A stretch of DNA of 64,000 bases. It comes from Zymoseptoria tritici IPO323 (lineage: Eukaryota > Ascomycota > Dothideomycetes > Mycosphaerellales > Mycosphaerellaceae). The DNA lies in NCBI RefSeq assembly GCF_000219625.1, contig NC_018213.1, positions 862,055 to 926,054 on the forward strand. The letters are read 5' to 3'. Below, piece by piece: positions 21,801 through 31,981 of this stretch (the first letter of the stretch is position 1; each line of letters starts with the position of its first letter). The notes under the pieces were generated by a model. It was not told where the DNA came from. It saw nothing but the letters and a program-made list of their open reading frames with translations, and searched no databases. The position numbers were made by a program, and so were the translations under genes.

Positions 21801-22154
21801 AACACTCTAAAATCAACACGCAGTCTCGCATTCCTCGTCCCACGACCGGGAAGTCGAGCAGGTAGTCGAGCGGCATCTCGTCTCGCGGACAGTGGGATCG
21901 GAGATGAAGGGGGCAGCAGTGTGGATGGCAACGAGGCGGATAATGAGAGTCCGACGCATTGGAAGGAGAGGCCGGGGAGTAGTAGTAGGGCGAATGGTGG
22001 GAGGCCGGGGAGTCGTGGGGTGGGAGGAAGGAGGAGTAGTTTGTTGGGGGGGAGGAGTAGTGCGATGGGAGGAAGGGCGAGGAGTCGGTTGGATGGGTTG
22101 GTGGGAGGAGAGGGTGGGGATGATGGGGGGTTGAGGCCGAAGTGGAGGCCGTGA
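18810..22154 (+). CDS. KAR9-family cortical microtubule-capture protein
   Basis: An intronless frame codes for 1114 aa. About residues 290-700 form the KAR9 domain: a helical region with SLAKRISSMATSTEAAQAL, MWIRQAENVLNGLN, then NWQGIKDTLKSIKFQVEVAMEWEELW, and a late coiled-coil stretch (ESVSKVEQVGDKVENYEAKK). The first 290 residues and the last 400 are disordered, with many S, G, T and R. The tail has an SxIP-type EB1-binding motif (SSIP, residues 918-921) in a basic, serine-rich setting, which is how Kar9 reaches microtubule plus ends. In yeast Kar9 links Bim1/EB1 to type V myosin and orients the spindle; a similar role in nuclear positioning is likely here. There is no membrane segment. 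The ATG at 18810 follows a long pyrimidine-rich leader. The exact orthology was not checked by alignment. Confidence 0.88.
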   Translation: MAGADRTRTFDASAPAPPDIPRCLRTAASTGDLSNKRKSGAKRLTLGLELFQRTLEKQKRQREEKGVIHEQQRRRKSHNLALRETHGGLADCPPIHPDFDFEPWHRVRPDEVSSRSQRRRTTAIMPSARRVGGGVRLSGGPVLTDNETSTFESDISSVVDISDHLAASEDDTEDEYRDTNKYRMPECGKTRLGLHTKEPLSPTPRVGVRREGSGTPTMSGRGGLVNGGPPPSMDFSSQPWQSTVSVAGAENDTAGDGDSIRTTVTRPGSVYTLGRASFTGQLAQLTSMRLPDATSLAKRISSMATSTEAAQALADASEQIRMWIRQAENVLNGLNAEDDVEWAAAGGREGIQDVDGAIGRFEQLVEVYVLSIERLQTRPDVCLLSKEEIRASGVNLETIIGNWQGIKDTLKSIKFQVEVAMEWEELWNTVLGEISQEMNGLNQLVFEMEEKRHQGAESLLSSRDSIDLSELETIVEVAPGRAKANANANNRFSVVMPFSSTGVPLHAPPPLASGEQKEDSSLLALFARMQPLRAALDFLPMRLAAWHRRGNDTFPSACLDLDQRQTELEIQWTKLEADAESLRRELGEDRWVLVFRNAGRQAMKMCESIMRSVEKVKESVSKVEQVGDKVENYEAKKRHYGPAIERVIAIIDRGVKDRLTVNGEILRLQSDIKKRWARLQTEILEMDGLVEELARRKEEEEGMHLRDSVSSSTVISEQRSVGSGSRGEGITPATSPASSVIVTNGGSGRKSSFGAKTTPTHLSSGNLRSSTGGGGRASSRLSPGGNGGGTAHSTVPRRSLLPRKSNADFHSTPSRTTSSPGVGTAGTAGSSASPGRPAVNWPSRGEVTPQPGKGRFVNAVKSEVKDFRPLSAFEPSPYAKGPITPKRFQRATAVEGGQGQNAKTPGLRHVSAPTGAGSSIPAPVTSSARKVSGGSAGLSKNGAATPGARARATSASHATSTKTGHLGPSSRLANSTSSTNPAATNGANGHLTSSTNTNTLKSTRSLAFLVPRPGSRAGSRAASRLADSGIGDEGGSSVDGNEADNESPTHWKERPGSSSRANGGRPGSRGVGGRRSSLLGGRSSAMGGRARSRLDGLVGGEGGDDGGLRPKWRP

Positions 22155-22619
22155 GGTGATGGAAGATGCGGTGGGAAAGGTTGTTGGCTTGATGCTCAAA
22201 GACTTGTTCGGACGAGAGACGGACTTGAGGCTAGATTTTGCTGCTGGAGGAGCTGGGATCGGGCGACGCAGTGGAATTTGAGCGCGGGATGGAAAAAGGA
22301 TGGATAGCAGATACCAATTGTATGTTAGCGAGCGAGCCAGAGGACTATTCGTCGACAGATAAGACTTTGTTTTCCTGCGGAGTAAGGATGGCGTACAGTC
22401 AACGTTCGCAGCATGTGCTGGTTTTTCACGTTGGTCGTGAGAACTTGCTTTGGCGAGAGCTGCTGTTTCCATTGCTGCTTTGATGTGGTTCTGCGGTTTA
22501 TGTCTGTCTGTCGTGATTCGTTGTCTAGTCTTAAGGCTGTGTTGCTTCCATATATGTGTGCTGTAATCTTAATGCTCTCGTCCTGCCAATCGATACACTG
22601 GTGAATGCTGTCCAGCCTG
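22155..22619 (+). other. intergenic between convergent genes
   Basis: 3' flanks of the KAR9 gene (plus) and the DUF7702 gene (minus). No coding feature is supported. Confidence 0.55.
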
Positions 22620-23507
22620 TCAACCTCTCAATCTCCCAGTACCTCTGCCCATACTATGCTTCCCCTTCGACTCATACACCCTTCCCGTCTCCATACTTCC
22701 CAACTCCTCCATCCCCTTCCCACCCTCCCTCTCCCGCTTCCCCTCCTTGTCAACCGCCTCCTGCCTCGGCGACGCCACTCCCGTCCAAATATACACCCCC
22801 ACACACACCGCCTCCATCGCAAACTGCATAAACGCCTGAACCCAAATCTCCGGATCCGCGTCATCGAATACCGACCCGGGACTCGCGAATCCGACGCACA
22901 CGACGTAGACGATGCGGACGAACATGAAGGGTAACACGGCCAGACCCGCGAAGACGAGGATGCGCTCGGATTGTGGCACGTGGGGAAGGCGGTAGGTGTG
23001 GTGTGCGAGTATGAGCGCTAGGGCTAGGTATATGACTAGAAAGAGGAGGGTGGACGTCTCGAAGAGAGCGCGGCCGGTGGTGTGCGTGGAGGAGGTGGAG
23101 GAGGTGTGGTAGAGGAGGTTTATGCCTACGATGGCGAGGAGGAGGGCGGCGAGGGAGAGGATGTGGATTGGGGTGAAGATGCGGGTGGGGAGGTTGTGAG
23201 CGGTTAAGAGGGTGTTGAGCCGTTTGAGGAAGCCGAGCAGGACGAGGAAGAGGGGTGCTGTGCCGATTGCGGAGGTGATGGCTGCGGTGATGAGGACGCC
23301 GGAGGAGGGGTGTTGGGTTTCGGCGTAGAGGGTGCAGGAGGCGCCGATCAGGCGGAGGGTGGGGAGGAGGAGGAGGTAGAACCAGCCTGCGGTGCGGCAT
23401 TGGCGGAAGGAGTGCCGGTGGCAGATGGAGAGGGCGAGGAGGAAGGATGGGGTGAAGAAGGCGAGTTCGGCGGCGGCGAGGTCGCCGTGAGGAGTGAGGG
23501 AGGACAT
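22620..23507 (-). CDS. seven-span membrane protein, DUF7702 type
   Basis: From the ATG at 23507 (MSSLTPHGDLAAAELAFFTP) the frame codes for 295 aa; an upstream in-frame ATG at 23687 would add 60 residues lacking membrane-protein character, so I choose the inner start. Seven hydrophobic segments follow one another from about residue 12 to 245, with short polar loops (HRHSFRQ, YAETQHPSSG, SSTHTTG). The N-terminal HGDL...ELAFFTPSFLLAL and the GWFYLLLLPTLRLIGASC stretch fit the fungal DUF7702 family. The last 50 residues are charged and cytosolic. The function of the family is unknown; its topology resembles the RTA1-like and PTH11-like receptor groups but lacks their cysteine signatures. Confidence 0.8.
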   Translation of the reverse strand: MSSLTPHGDLAAAELAFFTPSFLLALSICHRHSFRQCRTAGWFYLLLLPTLRLIGASCTLYAETQHPSSGVLITAAITSAIGTAPLFLVLLGFLKRLNTLLTAHNLPTRIFTPIHILSLAALLLAIVGINLLYHTSSTSSTHTTGRALFETSTLLFLVIYLALALILAHHTYRLPHVPQSERILVFAGLAVLPFMFVRIVYVVCVGFASPGSVFDDADPEIWVQAFMQFAMEAVCVGVYIWTGVASPRQEAVDKEGKREREGGKGMEELGSMETGRVYESKGKHSMGRGTGRLRG

Positions 23508-24298
23508 GATGATGTTGCGGTATGAGAGAGAGTTATGTGAGGAGCGCGTGGAGGTGAATAGGAGAGGTTCTTTCGGGTGTGGAGATGTGGATGTGCGAGA
23601 CGAACGCAATGATGAGGAGATGGCAGTCTGACTTACTGGATGGCATGGCGATATATATGCGATCCTAGAACCACGATGGATCGTCATTCAACCTCAAGAC
23701 AGGAGGGCATTTGCTGGTGGCCTTGATTCATCCTGCAGTCGGAAGGTAACCAAGTTGAATAGCATTCTTGCGCAAAGATCGCTCAATCCAGCAAGTGCTA
23801 ATGGCAGACCAGCTTCAGGACCACCAACCATACGGGCGCTTCTAAGAAAACGAAGGACAGTGCAGGTCTGCCAATAAGTTGCGCCGCTGGCTTGCCGTTA
23901 ACAATTGGTACGGCTGAAGACGCAATGTCTCGTTTAGCGTATTCTCTTGTTGGATTGGCGCGGATTGTCGCAGGATTGGCGCGAATCGTCGCGAATGTGA
24001 CTCTGTCCTTTCCTTTGCGGCAACGATGCCACTCCTCGTCCTGCGAATCGTCCTTCACTGCGGTGTCCGTGTCAGCCAAGCTCGGATGCGATGATTGCAA
24101 TGAAATCCAGTACACCAAACTTGCGACTGCGCGGCGCCGTGCAATTCCAATCGGAAATGTCGAGGTGATGTCGAAGGATTCTCAAGCCGCACGGTCGCAA
24201 CTCGTGGGTGCTATATGGAGAGCCGGATGTGTTAATGGTCGACCAAGGTATCTTCTTTGGGGGCTGTGCTGTCACCTAGACTGACAGCGTCAGGACTG

Positions 24299-24305
24299 TA
24301 TATAA
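24299..24305 (+). promoter_or_regulatory. TATA-box-like TATATAA
   Basis: TATATAA lies about 75 bases before the ATG at 24378, a usual position for a fungal TATA box. Confidence 0.35.
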
Positions 24306-24377
24306 GAGCGCAACGGCTCTCGATTAGCATAAAACCGCAAGTCGTCACGAATAGAGTCAGACTAGCCGAAGCTTGAC

Positions 24378-24833
24378 ATGGCTTGTTCGCCAACCACACA
24401 ACCTTCGTGTCGTTCTCCTTGCCGTCGATCCGCTCAAGAAAACATTGTTTCGTCGCAGATGGTTGGCTCACGCATGTTGAGTATGCAGGCACTCATGTGC
24501 CTCGAGAGCCGTCTCTTCGGCGACGCCGATGGCGCAGCATCCTTCTCAGCGAGCGACGTCACAGTCCCCTGGCGTGGTTGCGTTGGCATGTTGGAATTGC
24601 CCGTGGCTACAGGTAAGTCGCGCCGTGTCAAGCTAGGATGGCCCAGGCTGGGAATGAAGCTAAGGTAAGATAGGTAGAATTGGCCCATATCGTGAGGCAA
24701 ACCTCACATGCAACACTCCACAGCAAGTTGGCCATCGGAATGGTCAGTATCCGACTCCGACTTGAGGTTGAAGGCCTTTTGCACGGGAATGAATCATAGC
24801 AATCGAAGCCCTCTGGTGCTTGTCATGTCTTGA
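24378..24833 (+). CDS. hypothetical small protein (two exons)
   Basis: Exons 24378-24612 and 24724-24833 join over a 111-bp intron with GTAAGT donor and CACAG acceptor, giving 114 aa with a serine- and cysteine-containing sequence (MACSPTTQPSCRSPCRRSAQ at the start). A TATA-like box precedes it. There is no signal peptide and no known domain. It is supported only by splice signals and promoter spacing; it may be spurious. Confidence 0.3.
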
Positions 24834-27561
24834 CGAGCTTCGTCTGGCTTCCTTTTCCCTGGTCAAACTGCGCGAGCCAAGCCAATTGACGGAGCCCCCG
24901 TGCGGTGAAAAATGCGCGGAGCATTGCAGAGGCGGAGGTTCGAAGGCGGAGAATTCGAGAGCTGAGCATCAGGATCCGGTTTGTAGAGACGTATAGAACT
25001 CCAACGGTAGATGATCTCCCTGCCTTCGCTCGACTTTCGAAGGATGATGTGCATCCCAGTGGCTTGGAGTCTGGGAGGGAGCACAGAGGTACCTGCCTTG
25101 GCTGGAGCCGCGTTCTTGCTCTGCGATGATTCCCTACCCTTACACGTTCACTCCAGCAGAGCGGAGGTCTTGCTTCGGGCGAAAGTATGCGTTAATATGC
25201 CACAGTCACTACTCACTGGCGCACTACGTTCTCAGTCGTCTTCCCATCCATCGTGCCTGTGCAACCATGGTCGTTCTTACCGATGGAGACAGGAGGCCTT
25301 TCCCTCCGAACGCATGCAGTCACTGCCATCCTATCATCGTCGCCTCCTTGTGCAATGAAGTATCGTTTCCTGCGCAAGACTTAGTTGCCTGGTCAGTTTC
25401 GCTGCGCCCCGTCGCCTTCTGTTTATATAGATTCATCGATTCCTCCTCCAACCTGAATCCTTCAATCCTTTTTTCATCTGCTGTACGATCATCACAACAC
25501 TCCTCTGCTCTCCGACTTACTTGCTCCCCATTTCTCCACAGCCACCACAACGCCCATGCGCTTCGGTCCAACACCTCACCAATGATCATCTCACACCGCC
25601 ATGCCGCGACACCAAAGCCCATCACCGAACGCCATACCATACCAAACCCGACCAGCCTCAGATTCGTTGCAGCAGTCCACCGACACCGGTCACCCGACAT
25701 CCATGGCCAAGCCGATCTTTCATCTTCATCACTGGCCAGTCGAGCAAGGTGGGTAAAAATCATGAGGCTGGCCCAGATGCCAAACCAGTTGAAACCTCTG
25801 AGCGGCTGGAGTCCTGATGAGGATTATTCCGAGGGACGACCACAACGCGTTGATGATAAGATTCCTGCCGGTGCACCCTCCCACCAGTTCCATTGCGGTT
25901 TTAAAGCAAGCTGACCCCGGGTTCTTTCAATTTTGCCTCAGCGTCATCATCCTTCGACGGATGCAAGCTTTCGCGAACGAAATCTCGCTCGCCTTTCGGA
26001 ACGAATCTTCATCACCGGCCTTCCTTTGTGAGTGTGTCTCCCTGATCACACTTGCTTGCTTCTGCGTTGCTGATCTCCTCGTTGTAGCACACCCAGCCCT
26101 CGCCGCAGACCCATGCTCACCAGCGACAAAGGCCGACAGCGCCGCATCACCGGCACTTTCAGCACGCATGTCACCGGTGGAGAGTATGTCGACGATGGAT
26201 GGTCCTGGGCTGGAGATGTCAGAGATGAAGAGAGCATAATGCAATGTTGTTGCCGTCTGATACATACCTTTCGAATGAAATCTGCGCAATGTCTGTCAGT
26301 AAGTTCTTTGAAGTCTCAGTCTCAGTGCCAGTGCCAGAAGTCATCATGCTTGGGAAGGGGATACACGCCTGGAGTAGAAGCAAGAGCTCAATGAAGAGCA
26401 GGCCTGCCACAAGTTGACGACGTCGAAAGTCTGAACCAAGGGGTGAAGATCATGAGGCCGGCCACGACGCGAGAACGAATGTGTACTTGTCTGAGCGACG
26501 GAGGAGAAAGGAGCGTGGTTTTGGGATGAAATGTCTGCCACTTTGCCAAGCCGTATCTCCCATGGTTCTTTCAACCAGAACAATGGTACAATGACCCGCG
26601 ATACTTACGCAACAACTCCGGCGACCTGAGCAGAGTTGGATCTAATCTTCGCATCACATTCCAGCTCATTTCCAGTTTCGAAGACTAGTGCGGTACATCA
26701 CGAGCTCTTGGTTAGGTGTATAAGGGTTGCTCTCGAGCCGAAGAGATGTCGTCGTCTGAGAATGTATAGCTTTGGATCTATGCCATAATTACGAGGCTCT
26801 TGACTCTTGATATTACGCATACAGCTTGCGCCGTGAGCCTTGGGCCTTGGGTACACTTCCTGGGCCTTCTTCTGTGGTCTTGGATGGGCCTTGACGTCTT
26901 GGCTCATAGTTAGGTGACGCGGCCTTTATCCATTCATAGGGCTTCAAGCGAAGGGAAGAAGCTGTATGCTTTGGCTCCAGGACGGCATGCGAGCGCCGGT
27001 GCTCAGGAAATGTCGGCAATTGATCAGGGGTGTGGAGAAGTCGAAAGATGGGTCTACGATCTGACGGAGGGAGGAGATTTCCCTGCTGATACCGCACGCC
27101 GTAGCCATTTCATGCTCCCGTGAGCATTCGTGTGAGGTCGAGATCCGGGACGCTCGAACGCATCTCCTAGCCCTCGAAACTGTGAGCCTTCTTCATGAGC
27201 AGCTGGTAGGACGAGCCATCGAAGCGACAGTGACTGTGATCTTGAAGCGTGTCCGTGAAGTCGGCAACCCACTGTGCGTGACATATAGCGTATGCAAAGG
27301 CTGCATCTCCAATCGATGACGACCACACCCTGTGCAATGTAGTTTCAAGGTAATGCATCGTCCATGATCGGTGCCGAGATCATGAAAGAATGCGAGAGCA
27401 CGAGTCGTTGGTTCGAAGGTTTTCGTTTCGTCAGCCGCAAGCGCGGTGGTGTCTAAAACAACCTATTGAGTCAGCCCCCTCCGGCATTAGTAACACCACA
27501 CCACCACACCCTTGGCAGTGTAATCTCGCGTTGTTGTTGTTGTTGTTCACGCGTTTATACA

Positions 27562-27575
27562 ACCTTACCGTCGCC
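27562..27575 (+). repeat. subterminal inverted repeat, left
   Basis: ACCTTACCGTCGCC here is the reverse complement of 31968-31981. Both lie about 45-75 bases inside the ends of the RIPed block. The low-complexity GC-rich context makes chance possible. Confidence 0.4.
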
Positions 27576-29557
27576 CTTACCGCCGCCCTTACCGCCGCTA
27601 TAGACGACGCCGACGTCGGACTACTATAGGTATTTAACGCCGCTAACTTAGACGCCTTCCTTCCTATAGCGCTACTATTGCCGGAGGTTATCGCACACAC
27701 CGAGGAGCTACTAACGCGTAAAGGCGTAGAAGTTAACGTAGAAGAATCGAGTATAGATAAGCGGACTAATAGGCCGGTTATCCGCCGTCGCCGGCGTATA
27801 AAGAGGCATCTTATTAAAAGCGTTGCCGCCGGCTATAGTATGTTAATAGTCCCTTAAGGCGTCGACAACCTTAGAGTATTACGTAAGTAGATAGTTAATC
27901 TCGACGCTCTAGTAACTATAACGCTAGAGCTATAGTCGTAGGTAGAGCTATTTATTAATAACTTCTAGATTCGGAAAGAGATACGATATAAGGTAGACGG
28001 CACGGCGGTATATACCTATAAGTGCTACTTCGCGACTATCCTCGTTATAACGAAGGGCGATAGTAAGAAGCCGCGGCCGAAGAAGATTAAGCGTAGATAC
28101 TCGTATCTAGTAAGGATAAAGGTATCGTTTAAGGTCGACGACGACGCTAATAAGGTCGGTAGAGCTCCGGTTATTAGCCGCGTAGTAATCCGGCGAATAG
28201 AGATAAGTAGCCGAGTTAAGTATACTAAGTACTATACTATACGTTAATTCGATCTATTCCGGCGCTACTCGGTACTTTAGAAGGCTACTAGCTATTAGTG
28301 TTATAAAGGCTACCGCCCTACGACCGTATAGAATAGTATTTAAGCATTTAGTAATCTAGAGGCTCAAGAGATATTTAAGGTAGCCGGTAGGCTCTATATA
28401 GTCCGTTACGACGTTAATAACGCTAGTACCGTATACCGGAAGGTATTCCCTAACCTCCGACTCGGCGGTACTATTACGGACTAGCCGGCGTAGTAGTAAG
28501 AGCTAAAGGAGTAGTATAAATAACGTAGTAAGTTTTTATAAACGAGAAAACGAGAAGTTAAGAAGTTAAAGATTAGTATCGAATTTAGATTACTTAGTAG
28601 CGGGAGCTCCTAGTAATACCCTAATCCGGAAGGAGACCTACCTAATCCGGCTATTATAACTCTCGACGTTACCTTACGACTACTACTATTTAAACGCGCT
28701 CGAATTCGAGTCGTTTAGAAGAGGATTCCGAGCTTTAGTTTTAAAGCTAGCGATTCTTAGAAGTTTTAAGGTATTACTAAGAGGACCCTAGAATTTCGGC
28801 TCGAAGGCGGGCCGCGCGCGGGCCGCGAATTTAAGCTAATTATAAATTCGAGAATATACTCGAATTTAACGCTAGTAGAACTTCGACTATTTCTTAAAAC
28901 TTCCGAGAATTTCGAGCTTTAAATAATATATACTAACTTCTCTCTACTTATAGATATTATAAAATGCTCTAAGATTAGGGCTATACGCGAACTAGACGGC
29001 GAGACCGCTTATAGTATCGTCTAGGCTTATTAGAAACGTATCCGGCTCCTTATACGCCGTAGTTACCTTACCCTTATAGACTTAATATATAAAACTAATT
29101 ATCTTAGCTAGTTTCTCTTTACCCTTATTGTTCGCGATAAGTATAGTTACTAGCGCCCTTATACTTAGTTCCTTACGAAGTCTAAAGACGGCGATAGTAT
29201 CGCTACTTATTTAAGGCGAATTATCCGGTAGTCTAGCGGTCGTAGAGGCTAGCGTCCGTATTACTTTATAACTAACGACTTAGCTACTAAACAACGTACG
29301 GTTAAGCTAGCGTTTAGCGATAAGGAAGATAGTCTAGCTAAGGATAGTAAGGACGAAGACGCTAGTAACTTTAGCCTTTATGTCGTCGTCTACCTACTCT
29401 ACTATATCTATATATAGCGGACGATAAAGCGGAAGTTTAGTAGTACGAATTACGAGAAGGTACGTTAAAAGCTCTTCTCGGTAGTTATAGCGAGGTAGTT
29501 AGTTGCCGGTTATCGTTCTTCCCTTAAAGAGGTACTTAACCTACTACCGAACGACGA

Positions 29558-29570
29558 TACCGATAGCCGT
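29558..29570 (+). repeat. target-site duplication, left copy
   Basis: TACCGATAGCCGT, identical to 30449-30461. The degenerate reading frame of the host element continues across the insertion if one copy is ignored. Confidence 0.85.
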
Positions 29571-30448
29571 TTGTTTGTTTGTTTGTTGTTTGTTTGTTCC
29601 ATTTACGTCCTTTTGGAGTCTATAACTATGTAGGACGGCCTTGCAAGCAAGGCAGTAGATCTATTTACAATCAAATTCTTTTAGTATTCTTTGACCTTAG
29701 GGGAAACCCCGTGCCTAAGGCAATGCCAAAGGACTTTAAACAAATGCAAGACAAAGGAAATCGAACGAGTGTCGTTGTCTGTTGTCTATAGCTAGGGCTA
29801 CAGAATTTTCGTGCTAAGTCAAACGAGTGTTGCAGCCTAGGGCTACAGAATTTTCGCGCCAAGCTTTTTGCAGAATTTTCAGCGGATCCTTCCGCTTCGC
29901 ACGTACGCTGCGAATTCGAAAGAGAGAGAGGAAATGCATTGCATTGCAAAAGCAGTGCAGGAGCGACGCAGATGCGCAAGCAGCTATCCAACTCGCTATC
30001 TTCTCTTATCCTTAATATGCCTTTGTGGAACTATATGCCGCTTCCAAACGCATATAGCTACGCAGGTTAATCGCAGAGTTGTGGATTCCACCGAGTTCCA
30101 GCTCTTTAAAGTGCATGTATGCTTCCTTTCGAGGGCGACGACGTCTCTAGGGACATGCGATTTCGATTCGGATTTCGAGGAGATGCGCGTATAGGACAGA
30201 GTAGACTGCCTCTTCTTCTTCTTCTTCTTCTTCTCGTTCGTAGCGTAAAGAGCTATTCGTTCGAATCGTGCTGTTGTTCTGTTATAGCTTGTATTTCGAG
30301 GCGGATTTCGAGAAGGATTTCGAGAAGGATTTTGGGCGGATTTCGAGAGATTTTCGAGGAGGTTTGTTCTTCCAGACTGTCTTAGTTTCCCTTCCAAGGA
30401 AGGTACTTACGACGGCCACCGCGTAAAGGTGCAGTCTGTTCGGCCGTC
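29571..30448 (-). mobile_element. non-LTR/SINE-like insertion with (CAAA)n tail
   Basis: An 878-bp segment with ordinary CpA/TpG content sits inside the RIPed block. It is flanked by a perfect 13-bp direct repeat, TACCGATAGCCGT, at 29558-29570 and 30449-30461. Read on the minus strand it ends in a (CAAA)n tail (TTTG repeats at 29571-29600 on plus) immediately before the repeat. Variable-length target duplication plus a simple 3' tail is the signature of target-primed reverse transcription, as in LINEs and SINEs. No reverse transcriptase frame exists, so it is either a SINE-like element or a heavily 5'-truncated LINE. It contains a 45-bp tandem duplication (29794 and 29839), a TTC microsatellite (about 30211-30236) and GGATTTCGAGAA-like minisatellite units at 30295-30360. 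Confidence 0.8.
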
Positions 30449-30461
30449 TACCGATAGCCGT
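30449..30461 (+). repeat. target-site duplication, right copy
   Basis: TACCGATAGCCGT, identical to 29558-29570; see the insertion entry. Confidence 0.85.
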
Positions 30462-31967
30462 AACTATATTAAGAAGGAGCTAAAGGATAATATTAAGCTC
30501 TAGGCTCTTTATTATCGTATATATTTACTTCTACTACTTTAGGTACTATCGACTAATCCCCTTAAAGGCGTATATAACGTATATAAGATAGATACGAAAT
30601 AGTAGATAGCGGCTAACTTTATGTTCGTTAGTATAGCTATATATTACGAGTAGAAGTACGTCTAATTCGACTAACGGACTAAGAACGAGCGTAAGCGCAA
30701 AGGTTACCGAGTCTATCTAATTATAATAAAGATCCTTTATACTAGCTTAGTAACTAGCTACCTTAGTTTCTATAGCGTATATAATAGTAGATTAGCGCTT
30801 AGATATAGCTCTTAAGGTAGGACGGATTTACGCTAATACTATTAACTAACGACCTTAGATATACGTATAAGGCGTACCGTAAGAGCAACCTTCCGTATAC
30901 GTATATATAGCACTAGTATAAGCTTCTTAACTATATTGAATAAGAGTATAGGGACCGCTAGCTCTTTATATTTATAAGTATAAGTAAGTTCGAAGGTATA
31001 GAAGTCTTCGATACCGCCTTAACGGACTACTTCGCGCGTAACATTAAGGACGATATTAAACCGCTATAAGCTTACTAACTTACGGTCACTAAGGCTACTT
31101 ATAACATCCGCTAAGCTATATATAATATTAAGGAGGGCCTTAAATGCTATAACGCTTCTTACGACGAGAAGCTACGTACGTAGAAGAGGTAGATTAATAC
31201 TCTAAACTATATAGCCGGATTAGTACGTAAGGAGGTAGTAAGACTCGCTATACGAGAGCACTTTAATTAAGAACTTCCTAATAAAATACCTCTACTATAG
31301 CTTACGTAACGACTACTCGATAAGGGCTTCTCCTTAAGCTAGTTCTACGTTAAATTAGAGCCTATTAAGGGTAGGCCTTATATCGATCTTACCCTCGAAT
31401 CTACTAACTCCGCGACAACAATAACACTCTTAGAGCCTATACTAGTAGCTCTACCGCCGACGAAGAAGAAGCGAGTATTAAGGAAGGTAGTAGCGGTTAA
31501 GGTAGAAAGCTCTATAACGACTACTAAGACGACTATAAAGAAGAAGAAGACGGTAATAACGACGGTAACAATAACGGTAACGATAATACTAAATAATCTA
31601 TACTAACCTCTACCGTCGGCGTAAGAAAGGTAATATAACCCGGAGGCTAGCCCTTCTATAGTAAAGGGCCTACTAAAGAAACGACGGAAGGTAGGAGCGA
31701 CGGCGGCGACGGCGCCGGCTAGTAAGGGCACTATAGATATAGTAGATATAACGTAATAAACAAAACGGATAGTAATATTAATAAACGAACGATAGTTATA
31801 GTCTAAAGGTAGATATTTACTAGTACGCTCTACGTACATCTCTTACTTACGTAAACGACTCGTACGGAAGCTAAAAACGTTATTGCTACTATTAAACGTT
31901 TAGCTAATTAGAGCGCGAGAAACTCCTTTAACTTTCTATCTACTACCCTTAAAACGATAGCGACGGC

Positions 31968-31981
31968 GGCGACGGTAAGGT
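31968..31981 (+). repeat. subterminal inverted repeat, right
   Basis: GGCGACGGTAAGGT, the reverse complement of 27562-27575. Confidence 0.4.

Larger units (their letters stand above)
23508..27515 (+). other. gene-poor region, few weak candidates
   Basis: About 4 kb with many short, contradictory open frames and no recognised domain. A two-exon frame at 24378-24833 is listed separately. A second weak option is ATG 25963 with a clean GTGAGT...TTGTAG intron (about 26028-26087) ending at 26239, which gives a 70-residue serine- and methionine-rich product. Plus 24905-25129 and minus 24863-25084 both look codon-like over the same bases. Short local repeats occur (GGATTGGCGCG twice at 23955-23990). 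The region may hold decayed genes. Confidence 0.45.

Noticed and set aside
27405..27425. GGTTCGAA, resembling a tRNA B box
   Set aside because: No cloverleaf can be formed around it and no A box lies at the right distance; no tRNA gene was found in the window.
29996..30397. 133-codon minus-strand frame inside the nested insertion
   Set aside because: It is made largely of microsatellite and minisatellite translations with no domain.
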